Positions 55,120-63,573 of a stretch of 64,000 bases of DNA are shown one piece after another. Below the pieces are notes generated by a model. That model saw only the letters and a program-made list of their open reading frames with translations. It made no database searches and had not been told where the DNA came from. The stretch is taken from contig PNKL01000004.1 in the NCBI GenBank assembly GCA_013822425.1, forward strand, positions 1-64,000, written 5' to 3'. A program made the translations under genes and the position numbers. The stretch is from Gemmatimonas sp. Lineage in GTDB: Bacteria > Gemmatimonadota > Gemmatimonadetes > Gemmatimonadales > Gemmatimonadaceae. Positions within the stretch are counted from its first letter, which is position 1; every line of letters begins with the position of its first letter.

Positions 55120-56505
55120 ATGTTCGTTCGTTCCCGCCGCGGCGTCACGATGCTGACGCTGATTCTCGTTGCCGTCGCGTTCGGCCTTGCGGCCATTCTC
55201 GCGGGCTTCATGCTGCGCGACATCACGCGCAAGCAGGACGAGGCGCGCAACCCGTTCTATCGTGTCGTCGAGCTCACCGACACGACGACCGACGCCGCGC
55301 TGTGGGGGAAGAACTTCCCCCTGCAGTACGACGGCTACCTGCGCACCGTCGACATGGTGCGCACGCGCTACGGCGGCAGCGAGGCGATGCCGCAAGCGCC
55401 CACGACGCGCGACCCGCGCGAGGTCGTCTCGCAGTCGCGGCTCGAGGAGGACCCGCGGCTGGTGCAGATGTGGGCGGGGTACGCGTTCGCCAAGGACTTC
55501 CGCGAGGAGCGCGGGCACGCGTACATGCTCACCGACCAGATGTACACGGAGCGGCAGCAGGTCGTGAAGCAGCCGGGGACGTGCATCAACTGCCACGCCT
55601 CGACGTACGCCTCGATGATCCGGCTCGGCAACGGCGACGTGATGAAGGGGTTCGAGGCGCTCAACAAGCTGCCGTACTTCGACGCGCTCAAGGAGACGGG
55701 GAAGCATCCGGTATCATGCGTGGACTGCCACGATCCGGCCTCGATGGCGCTGCGCATCACGCGCCCGGCGTTCATGGAAGGGATTCGCGCCTACAAGGCC
55801 TCACTCGGCATCGCGAACTACGACGTGAACACGCAAGCGACGCGCGCCGAGATGCGCAGCTACGTCTGTGGACAGTGCCACGTGGAGTACTACTTCAAGG
55901 GCCCCGACAAGCGCCTCACGTACCCGTGGGCCAACGGGCTCGCCGGCGACTCGATCCTCGCCTACTACCAGAAGGACGGGCACAAGGACTGGGTGCATAC
56001 GGCGTCGGGCGCGCCGGCGCTCAAGGCGCAGCACCCGGAGTTCGAGCTGTTCAGCCAGGGCATCCACGCCAGGAGCGGCGTGGCCTGCGCCGACTGCCAC
56101 ATGCCGTTCCAGCGCGCGGGGGCGCAGAAGATCAGCGACCACCACGTGCAGAGCCCGATGCTGATGGTGAACCGCGCCTGCCAGACGTGCCACAAGCAGT
56201 CGGAAGAGGAACTCAAGGGGCGCGTGACGCTCATCCAGGACCGCACGTTCGGCATGCGCAACATGGCGATGGACGCCCTGCTCGAACTCATCGCCGACGC
56301 GGCGACGGTCCGGAAGACCGACTCCACCAGCGCGGCACTGAAGAAGGCGCAGGATTACCAGCGCCAGGCGCAGTTCCTGCTGGACTTCGTGGAAGCGGAG
56401 AACAGCGTGGGGTTCCATGCGCCGCAGGAGGCGGCACGGCTGCTGCAGAAATCGACTGATTTCTCGCGGAAGGGGCAGATGGCACTGCGGCCCTTGATGA
56501 GATAA
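55120..56505 (+). CDS. nrfA: Ammonia-forming cytochrome c nitrite reductase NrfA (CxxCH type)
   Basis: A 461-residue pentaheme enzyme that reduces nitrite to ammonium in the periplasm with electrons from NrfH. An uncleaved N-terminal helix is likely (TLILVAVAFGLAAILAG). Five heme sites are at 155-159 (CINCH), 200-204 (CVDCH), 250-254 (CGQCH), 323-327 (CADCH) and 354-358 (CQTCH). The first, active-site motif is CxxCH where E. coli has CxxCK. Other catalytic features are present: WAGYAFAKDFREERGHAY near 118, YY after the third motif, and His in QGIHARSGVACADCH. ATG 55120 has GGAG nine bases upstream. Confidence 0.93.
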   Translation: MFVRSRRGVTMLTLILVAVAFGLAAILAGFMLRDITRKQDEARNPFYRVVELTDTTTDAALWGKNFPLQYDGYLRTVDMVRTRYGGSEAMPQAPTTRDPREVVSQSRLEEDPRLVQMWAGYAFAKDFREERGHAYMLTDQMYTERQQVVKQPGTCINCHASTYASMIRLGNGDVMKGFEALNKLPYFDALKETGKHPVSCVDCHDPASMALRITRPAFMEGIRAYKASLGIANYDVNTQATRAEMRSYVCGQCHVEYYFKGPDKRLTYPWANGLAGDSILAYYQKDGHKDWVHTASGAPALKAQHPEFELFSQGIHARSGVACADCHMPFQRAGAQKISDHHVQSPMLMVNRACQTCHKQSEEELKGRVTLIQDRTFGMRNMAMDALLELIADAATVRKTDSTSAALKKAQDYQRQAQFLLDFVEAENSVGFHAPQEAARLLQKSTDFSRKGQMALRPLMR

Positions 56506-56520
56506 GAGGGACGGGAGGTC

Positions 56521-56728
56521 GGAACGAGGAGGAGGTAGAGGCGTACGGCGTTCGGAACGAGGAGGCGGTAGAGGCGTACGGCGTTCGGAACGAGGAGGCG
56601 GTAGAGGCGTAGGGACGAGGGACGAGGGGCGGAACGGGGCGGGAGGTCTCGAGTGCGCCCCGAAAAACCACCCTCCTCGTTCCGCCCCTCGTCCCTCCTT
56701 GCTGAGCCTCTACCGCTTCCTCGTTCCG
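56521..56728. repeat. 33-bp tandem array of the ggaacgaggagg word, with inverted copies
   Basis: The unit ggaacgaggaggcggtagag, completed by gcgtacggcgttc, begins at 56521, 56554 and 56587 (period 33 bp). Complementary copies follow at about 56672-56690 and 56705-56728, ending at the stop codon of the VirJ-like gene. It fills the whole gap between nrfA and the reverse-strand operon, so both transcripts run into a potential large hairpin. Confidence 0.85.
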
Positions 56729-57442
56729 TTATCTCACGAGTGCTAGAATCGTCCTCCCAATTTCCCCGTACGCCCCATCCAGGTGATGTCCACCGCTCAT
56801 CTTCACTACCACCGCCGGCGGCGCGAGGTCGGGACAGATGGTGTTCGTCTCATCCTCGCCGTAGAAGCAGAGTAGTGGCGTGGTGCCGAGCCGGTGAATC
56901 TCGGGGAGCAGCGGCACATCGTCCGGTGTAGGCGCGGTGCGCAGCAGGTCGCGCATCCGGAAATGAAAGCTGGCCGTCCTCTCGCTGCCGATGAGCACCA
57001 CGGCCGCAACGATCCCGCGCAGGTGCGGCGGGAGGCGGTTCACGGCGAAGGGCGCGACACCGGCGCCGCGTGAGTAGCCGATGACAAGCACCGAATCGCG
57101 ATGCCATTTCGCGCGGTACGCGGTGATAATGCGTGCGAGATCGGCGGCGGCCTGGTCGGGCGTCTTTGCGGTCCACAGGTAGGCGCGCTGGTTGAAGCCG
57201 ACCACCGGGATGCCCGCGGCCGCCAACTGCGCCGACACGCCCTCGTCGAGCGCCACCCAGCCGCCATCGCCGGTGAGGAAGACGGCGAAGAACCGCCCCG
57301 CGCCGGTCGCGGGCACCTCGGTGAGCGGCAGGTCGGCGAGCGCGGCCGCCTGCGCGCGCGCTGTGGAACTCGCGACCATCAGCGCGAGCAGCAGGAGGGC
57401 GCCGCGTGCGCCTTGGGTGATGCGGGCGATGCGGACGCTCAT
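56729..57442 (-). CDS. VirJ/AcvB-type lysyl-phosphatidylglycerol hydrolase (putative)
   Basis: The 237-residue exported protein (signal peptide LLLLALMVASSTARAQA) has the VirJ domain: FAVFLTGDGGWVALDEGVSA near residue 50, GFNQRAYLW near 82, VLVIGYSRGAGVAPFAVNRL near 119 with the nucleophile Ser, and CFYGEDETNTICPDL near 190, then KMSGGHHLDGAYGEI with the terminal His. AcvB/VirJ proteins hydrolyse lysyl-PG in the periplasm. Its ATG overlaps the mprF stop (ATGA), so the two are co-translated, supporting a synthase/hydrolase pair. Confidence 0.85.
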   Translation of the reverse strand: MSVRIARITQGARGALLLLALMVASSTARAQAAALADLPLTEVPATGAGRFFAVFLTGDGGWVALDEGVSAQLAAAGIPVVGFNQRAYLWTAKTPDQAAADLARIITAYRAKWHRDSVLVIGYSRGAGVAPFAVNRLPPHLRGIVAAVVLIGSERTASFHFRMRDLLRTAPTPDDVPLLPEIHRLGTTPLLCFYGEDETNTICPDLAPPAVVVKMSGGHHLDGAYGEIGRTILALVR

Positions 57443-60003
57443 TTCGTCACGATCCCAGTGACGCCGCCGGCGATGAGCGAGGCGACGTTGGTGAGAATCC
57501 GCGGCAGCATGAGCCCGCCGGGCGAGGCGAGATATCGGGGCTCCCAGACGGGATCGAACTTCTCCTTGTACTCGCGCAGTCCCTGGAAGTTGTAGAAGTT
57601 CTCGCCGAACCGGTACACGAAGGCGCCGATGCGATTCCAGAGCGGCGCGAGCGCGCGGTTCTCGAGGCCGGCCAGCGGCGCCATGCCGAGGTTGAAATGT
57701 CCGAACCCCTCGGCGCGGCCGTGCAGCATCAACTGAATGAACAGGTACTCCATCACGTTGTCAGGCGCCTGCGATGAGTAGCGCATCAGGTCCACCGTAA
57801 TCTCGTCGCCGGGCTGACCGCGCAGGACATTGGCGAACGCGACGACGCGCCCCTCGCGCCGCACCACCGCCATCGGAAAGCGGCGGAGATACGATTCGCT
57901 GAAATAGCCGAGTGAGAATCCCTTCTCGCGCACGCGCTTGGCCGAGAGCCATTCGTCGGAGACCTCGCGCAGCTCGGGGAGCAGTGCAGGGACGTCGTCC
58001 ACGGGGACGATGCCGAACGCGCCGCCGTCCTTTTCTACCTGATTGACCACGCGCCGCATGCCCTTGCGCGCGCCCCCCTGCAGCGAGAAGTCGGCGAGGG
58101 GCACGCGCGCCTCTTCGCCGAGCTTGAGGAGCGAAAGCCCGAGGTCGAGGTAGAGCGGCAGGTTGTGCATGCGCACTTCGTAGAACACGGTGGCCGACCC
58201 GTGCCGGTCGGCGAGTTCACGAAAGCGCCACGCAAGCTCCTGGCGTTCGCGCGGCGCCCCCACCGGATCGCCGCACGAAATGAACGAACGCCCGGCGACG
58301 CCGTACATCACGAAAGCGTTGCCGGCCTCGCTGAAGAGCAGCGACTTGTCGCCGAGCAGCGCCAGGTTCGCATGCACATCGGGGGAACGGTGCACGACGG
58401 CGGCGACGCGCTCGAGCACGGCATCGTCGGGCGGGGCGAACTGCGGTGGGGCAGGGCGCAGCAGCCGCTGCAGGGCCACCACGAGCAGCAGGCCCATGAC
58501 GCCGACCGACGCGCGCAGGAAGCGCGGCGCGTCACCGCGCACGGCGAATTCCCACCACAAGTCGTGACTGTAGTCCACGTGCTTGTACGCGAAGAGCCCC
58601 AGCCAGAAGGTGGTGCCGACGGCGAGCGTGATGGCGGCGGTCCAGCCGGGGGAGAAGACCCCGCTCGTCATCGAGGCGCGGCGATAGAAATGCCGGCGCG
58701 CCGGCACCAGCGCGGTGAGCACCAGCGCCAGAAAGAGCGCTTCCTCGAAATCGCCGCCCTTGAGCAGCGACGCGACGATGCCGGCCACGAGGGCGGCGCT
58801 CGTCAGCCACCACGCCGCATCGAGCCGGCGGCCAAGGCCCCAGGCGAGCAGCAGCAGCGCCGCACCCGCCAGACTCGCCGTGAAGTGCGACAGCTCGATG
58901 ATCGCGAGCGGCAGGATGTCAGCCAGCCAGTGGAGTCGGGACCGCACGCCCGGCGTGGCGCCCGACATCAGCAGGATGGTGCCCGAGACGAAGATCGTCA
59001 GCGCCAGCACGGACGGCACCACGCCCGGCACCCACCGCCCCGCCACCTGTGCCGCACGTGCGATGCCGTGGCGGGCGCGCGCCACCTCATGCGCCGCGAG
59101 CAGTGCGAGGGCGGCGCCAAGCGGAACGAGATAGTACACGGCGCGATACGCCAGCAGGGCGCCGACGAGCCCGGCCGCCGGAATCTCGTCCTTCAGGAGC
59201 ACCACGATGACGGTCTCGAAGATGCCGATGCCGCCCGGCACGTGGCTCACGAGCCCGACGACCTGCGCGAGCAGGAAGGCGGTGAGGAAGGCGCCGAATG
59301 GCACCGGATGGTCGCCCGGCAGCAGCGCGAACAGCACGGCGCCGGCCGCCACCCAGTCGAACGACGACGCGGCCACCTGCGCGGCGGCCAGTGCGGGGCG
59401 CGGGAGGGTGAACTCCCACCCCTTCACCCGCAGCGGTGCGCGACGCAATGCACTCGCCGCGAGGTAGCCGAGCACGAGCAGCAGCAGCAGCGCGCCAACG
59501 ACGGCGAGCGACGTCACGGGGAGGCCGAGCAGGTCGGGCGTGGCGCGGGGCTCGAGCAGCAGGACCGCGCCGCCGATGCTGAGCACGCCAAGCCAGAATG
59601 TCACCGCGTTGAAGCCGACGGCCAGCGCGATGTCGGCGCTCGACAGGCCCCACGCCGAGTAGAAGCGATAGCGCAGCGACCCGCCGAGCAGCATATGGAA
59701 GCCCAGCGACTGTGAGAGCGCGTAGGCCACGAAGCTCACGAAGGCGACGCGCCGCAGGGCGAGCGCGCGCTGCACGTAGCGCAGGGCCAGCCAGTCGTAG
59801 CTGATGAGCGCCGCGTAGCCGAGTGCCGTGAGCGCGAGGCCAGTGAGGAGGCGCGCACCCGGGACGGCGCGCAGCGCGAGGCGAATGTCCCGATAATGCA
59901 GCGTCGCCAGCTCGTGGTGCAGCGACCAGAGCGCCAGGCAAAACACGAGAGCCCCGGCAAGAACGCCGAGCGCGAGGCGCGAGTTGCGGAAGAAGTTTCG
60001 CAT
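57439..60003 (-). CDS. mprF: Phosphatidylglycerol lysyltransferase MprF
   Basis: An 854-residue integral membrane protein that adds lysine to phosphatidylglycerol, reducing the negative charge of the membrane and raising resistance to cationic peptides. The N-terminal flippase part has about twelve or more helices with VGLVSHVPGGIGIFETVIVV near residue 250; the C-terminal DUF2156/LPG-synthase domain includes SFISCGDPVGAPRER near 577, VFYEVRMHN near 608, LGYFSESYLRRFPMAVVRRE near 700 and FGHFNLGMAPLAGLENRAL near 762. It follows the large fusion gene after 49 bp and precedes the VirJ-type gene. Confidence 0.92.
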   Translation of the reverse strand: MRNFFRNSRLALGVLAGALVFCLALWSLHHELATLHYRDIRLALRAVPGARLLTGLALTALGYAALISYDWLALRYVQRALALRRVAFVSFVAYALSQSLGFHMLLGGSLRYRFYSAWGLSSADIALAVGFNAVTFWLGVLSIGGAVLLLEPRATPDLLGLPVTSLAVVGALLLLLVLGYLAASALRRAPLRVKGWEFTLPRPALAAAQVAASSFDWVAAGAVLFALLPGDHPVPFGAFLTAFLLAQVVGLVSHVPGGIGIFETVIVVLLKDEIPAAGLVGALLAYRAVYYLVPLGAALALLAAHEVARARHGIARAAQVAGRWVPGVVPSVLALTIFVSGTILLMSGATPGVRSRLHWLADILPLAIIELSHFTASLAGAALLLLAWGLGRRLDAAWWLTSAALVAGIVASLLKGGDFEEALFLALVLTALVPARRHFYRRASMTSGVFSPGWTAAITLAVGTTFWLGLFAYKHVDYSHDLWWEFAVRGDAPRFLRASVGVMGLLLVVALQRLLRPAPPQFAPPDDAVLERVAAVVHRSPDVHANLALLGDKSLLFSEAGNAFVMYGVAGRSFISCGDPVGAPRERQELAWRFRELADRHGSATVFYEVRMHNLPLYLDLGLSLLKLGEEARVPLADFSLQGGARKGMRRVVNQVEKDGGAFGIVPVDDVPALLPELREVSDEWLSAKRVREKGFSLGYFSESYLRRFPMAVVRREGRVVAFANVLRGQPGDEITVDLMRYSSQAPDNVMEYLFIQLMLHGRAEGFGHFNLGMAPLAGLENRALAPLWNRIGAFVYRFGENFYNFQGLREYKEKFDPVWEPRYLASPGGLMLPRILTNVASLIAGGVTGIVTK

Positions 60004-60052
60004 GCCGGTTGGAATGTCCGCGCCGGGCGCCGTACGCGCACGGCGCGGACAC

Positions 60053-63000
60053 CTATCTGTTCGCCTCCACGGTCGCCTTCCGTTCCAGCGATCCCCAGCC
60101 CACGGTGCGGCCGCGCACCGCCGCCACGAACGACCGCACCACCACCCAGTACATCACCTGCCGATACGCGAATCGCTGCAGCACGATCAGCCAGGTGAGG
60201 GAATACTCCTCGTCAGGTTCCATTATGAAGGCAATCACCGCGCCAAGCCAATCGGCCACCAGGAAGACGGCATAGAAGAGCAGGATCTGGTACAGGTCGA
60301 CCAGCGCGTAGGACTCCCCGAACGACTGCCAGGTCATCCACGCGGAAATGAGCCCCCACGCAAAGAGCAGGTCGGCGAGCGGCGAGAGCGCGGTGAGGAT
60401 CAGCTGAAAGAGCCACGTGTTGGGCAGGGCGACCATGCCCACCGTGCCGTACGCGGGGTTGAACAACGCGTCGCGGTGCTTCCACGCGCACTGCAGCGTG
60501 CCGAACGACCAGCGGAAGCGCTGACGGGCGAGGCCGCGCAGCGTGTCCGGCGCCTCGGTCCACGCGACCGCGCGCTCGGCGTATGCCACCGAATAGCCGG
60601 CGCGGTGCACCGCGATGGTCAGGTCCTGGTCCTCGGCCAGCGTGTCGTCGCTGAAGCCGCCGGCGGAAACGACCAGCTCCTTGCGCCACGCCCCCACGGC
60701 GCCGGGCACGACGGTGATGCAGTCGAGCAGGGCAAAGGCGCGGCGGTCGAGATTCTGGCTGGTGACGTACTCCAGCGCCTGCCAGCGCGTGACGAGGTTC
60801 AGGCGGTTGCCCACCTTGGCGTTGCCCGCCACCGCTCCCACGGCAGGGTCGGCCAGCGGGGCGACGAGTTCGACGACGGCCTGCCGCTCGAAGAGCGTGT
60901 CGGCATCCAGGCAGATGACGATGTTGGCCGAGGCGCGCGCGATGCCGTAATTCAATGCGCTCGCCTTGCCGCCGTTGGGCTTGGAGTAGACGGCGACGCG
61001 CGCGTTGCCGTCGAACGCGCGGCGCGCCACCGCATAGGTGTCGTCGGGCGATCCATCATCCACCACCACCACGTCGAGCGCGCCCGGGTAGCGCTGCGCC
61101 AGCAGGGAGTGGACGGTGCGCTCGATGACCTTGGCCTCGCGGAAGGCGGGAACGATGACGGTCACGGGCGGCGCAAAGTTCGCGGGCGGCGCACGCGTGC
61201 CGCGCCCGCGCTGAATCAGCGCGAGCACAAGAATGAAGACGAGCCGTCCGACGCCAAGGATGACGGCGGCGAAGAAGAGCCAGTACAGGCCCCAGTCCAG
61301 CGCGCCGATGGCGCCGAAGGCGAGCAGGTCCACCGATCGCTGGGCGGTGGAGCGCCGCGGCAGCGGCGGCATGGCCTCGTCGCGCGTGACGCCGGCGAGT
61401 TCCGAGGCGAGCACCAGCGTGTCGCCGCGCGCCTTGAGTGAGTCGATGATCGGACCGAGCGCCGCCACGGTGGCGGCGCGATCGCCGCCGCCGTCGTGCA
61501 TGAGCACGATGCTGTTCCCGTCGCGTCGCTTGCGCAGGGTTTCGGCGATGATTGCACCAGGGTTCCGGAGCCGCCAGTCTTCGGAATCGATCCGCAGGCC
61601 CACCGACACGTACCCCAATGCGGTGGCCATCGCCACCGGATCGAGTTCTTCGGCCGTGGTGGGTTCGGCATCGCCGAAGTACGGCGGGCGGAAGAGCACG
61701 GTGCGACGGCCCAGCAGCGTCTCGATGAGCCGTTCGGTGGCCACGAGTTCGAGCCGCCCCACCCACGGCGCGGTGAGCGACAGGTTGCGGTGCGTGTACG
61801 TGTGGTTGCCGATTTCGTGGCCTTCGCGATAGATGCGGCGCAGGAGACCGGGGCGATCGTCGGCGTCGCGGCCGACCACAAAGAACGTCGCGACGGCGCC
61901 GCGACTGCGCAGCGTATCGAGAATCGCCGGCGTCCAGCGCGCGTCCGGGCCATCGTCGAACGTCAGCGCCACCTTGCCTTCGGAGGCGCCGAAGCGCTCG
62001 ATGATCCACGGCGACGGCAGCGTCGTGAGCGACTCGGCGACGATGAGGCCACGGGTCGGGTCGAGCTGCACCGTGCGCGTGCCGCCCGCCGGTGGCGCGC
62101 GCAGGCGCAGCAGTTCGCCGTCGCCTTGGAACTCCACCTGGTAGCCGGCCGGAATCCGGGTGATCGCCGCCGGCTCCGTGGTGGCCGTGTGACGGTCGAG
62201 CAGCGCCCACAGCGAGGGATCCTCGGCGCCCAGCCGCCAGAGCGCGACGCCCGCCGCATGCAGGCGCGACACCGTGCCCAGGTGATTCCATCCCGTGGCG
62301 GCGTCCAGGAACCACGCCACGTGGCTCGTGCTGTCGGGGTCATCCCACGCGACGTAGGGATTGAGCGACACGGAGTCGAAGTGCACGGTGCTGCGGCGCT
62401 CGCGCACCGTGCTGATCATCTCCTGAAAGGTGACGGCGCGGCCGTGCAGGCGGCCCCCCGCGTCGCTCCAGTCGTAGCCGAAGGCGCCGAGGGCGAGTAT
62501 CGCCTTGGCCGGCCCGACGGCCGCCGACAGCGTGGCGGCATTCGTGTCGTACCACGCCTGGCTGGCGACCGGCCCCGGTTCGCCGCGTCCGAAATGCTCG
62601 TCGTAGAGCATCACGAAGACGTAGTCGCACGATGCGGCGACGGCGCGTGCGGTCGTCGCGTCCACGCCTGCGCCGATAGTGGCGGTGACCATCCGTCCGG
62701 CAGGCGCAAGCGCGGCGCGCAGGTCACGAAGGAACCGCACCCAGTCGTCGGCGAGGTCGTCGGGGACTTCCTCGAAATCGATGGTAATGCCGGCCAGCGC
62801 GTATTGTCGGGCGACCGCGGCGAGTCGGGCGATGGCGCGGTGTCGCGCGTCGGGGTGCGTGAGGAGGCGGCGCAGGCCGTGCGTGGCAAAGACCCCCGAG
62901 CGCGAATCGAAGTTGCTCACCATCGCGAGGATGCGCGGGCGCGTGGCCGGTGGGAGCATCTGGTTGGCGAAGAGCACCCGTGGATCCACGTCGAGGCGCA

Positions 63001-63502
63001 GCGAGTCGCCCTGGTCGGCCACGAAGATCCACTCGCTCACGACCCAGTCGAGCGCGTCGGCATGCGCGCGGTACGCCGCAAACGAGTTGTCGTCCCACTT
63101 GACGTTGAACCCGACGACGAGCGGCGGCCGCGCCGGGTTGGCCGCGCGCGGTAGGGCGGGGCGGGGGGCCTCGCGCGCGGCGTCGCGCGCAACGGCGAGG
63201 TGCTCCGGACGCTGGGCCTGCGGGGCGGGGCGCAACGCGAGCGCCGCCGTGAGGCGCCGGCGGGCGCTCAGCCGCGCCCGTTCACGGCGCGAGTTGGTAA
63301 ACCCATTGCGGCGCCCACCCCCCACGGCGACGCGCGCCGACTGAATGGAGGGCAGGAGCGGGGGGACGAGTATGCTGATCATCAACCCGAGTGCGAGCAG
63401 GGTCGAGATGGCGCCGATGCCCACGGCCACACGGCGCACGCGCCGCCAACGGCGGCCGGAGGGGTCGATGAAAACTGATTTGGAGGGGAGGGCGGAGGGC
63501 AT
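60053..63502 (-). CDS. Fused GH18 - polysaccharide deacetylase - GT2 glycosyltransferase
   Basis: A 1149-residue membrane protein. After one N-terminal helix (near residues 25-50) come a GH18 chitinase-like domain with TIDFEEV near 238 (catalytic Glu region), a NodB-type deacetylase domain with LTFDDGPD near 511 and GHEIGNHTYTHRNLS near 560, a transmembrane helix, and a GT2 synthase domain with VVVDDGSPDDT near 815, CLDADT near 870, EDQDLT near 945 and QRFRWSFG near 980, then C-terminal membrane helices. The combination suggests making, trimming and deacetylating a beta-1,4 or beta-1,6 N-acetylglucosamine polymer. Product and direction are inferred. Confidence 0.88.
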   Translation of the reverse strand: MPSALPSKSVFIDPSGRRWRRVRRVAVGIGAISTLLALGLMISILVPPLLPSIQSARVAVGGGRRNGFTNSRRERARLSARRRLTAALALRPAPQAQRPEHLAVARDAAREAPRPALPRAANPARPPLVVGFNVKWDDNSFAAYRAHADALDWVVSEWIFVADQGDSLRLDVDPRVLFANQMLPPATRPRILAMVSNFDSRSGVFATHGLRRLLTHPDARHRAIARLAAVARQYALAGITIDFEEVPDDLADDWVRFLRDLRAALAPAGRMVTATIGAGVDATTARAVAASCDYVFVMLYDEHFGRGEPGPVASQAWYDTNAATLSAAVGPAKAILALGAFGYDWSDAGGRLHGRAVTFQEMISTVRERRSTVHFDSVSLNPYVAWDDPDSTSHVAWFLDAATGWNHLGTVSRLHAAGVALWRLGAEDPSLWALLDRHTATTEPAAITRIPAGYQVEFQGDGELLRLRAPPAGGTRTVQLDPTRGLIVAESLTTLPSPWIIERFGASEGKVALTFDDGPDARWTPAILDTLRSRGAVATFFVVGRDADDRPGLLRRIYREGHEIGNHTYTHRNLSLTAPWVGRLELVATERLIETLLGRRTVLFRPPYFGDAEPTTAEELDPVAMATALGYVSVGLRIDSEDWRLRNPGAIIAETLRKRRDGNSIVLMHDGGGDRAATVAALGPIIDSLKARGDTLVLASELAGVTRDEAMPPLPRRSTAQRSVDLLAFGAIGALDWGLYWLFFAAVILGVGRLVFILVLALIQRGRGTRAPPANFAPPVTVIVPAFREAKVIERTVHSLLAQRYPGALDVVVVDDGSPDDTYAVARRAFDGNARVAVYSKPNGGKASALNYGIARASANIVICLDADTLFERQAVVELVAPLADPAVGAVAGNAKVGNRLNLVTRWQALEYVTSQNLDRRAFALLDCITVVPGAVGAWRKELVVSAGGFSDDTLAEDQDLTIAVHRAGYSVAYAERAVAWTEAPDTLRGLARQRFRWSFGTLQCAWKHRDALFNPAYGTVGMVALPNTWLFQLILTALSPLADLLFAWGLISAWMTWQSFGESYALVDLYQILLFYAVFLVADWLGAVIAFIMEPDEEYSLTWLIVLQRFAYRQVMYWVVVRSFVAAVRGRTVGWGSLERKATVEANR

Positions 63503-63573
63503 CGCTGACTGCTACACCGGATTTCGGGAAAGGGTGAGGAGCTTGAGAGTACCGTTTTCTGAGGGAATGGTCG

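Noticed and set aside
56521-56728. Possible CRISPR array
   Set aside because: Units are contiguous with no unique spacers, and the wording is that of the general spacer repeat family; no cas gene is in the window.
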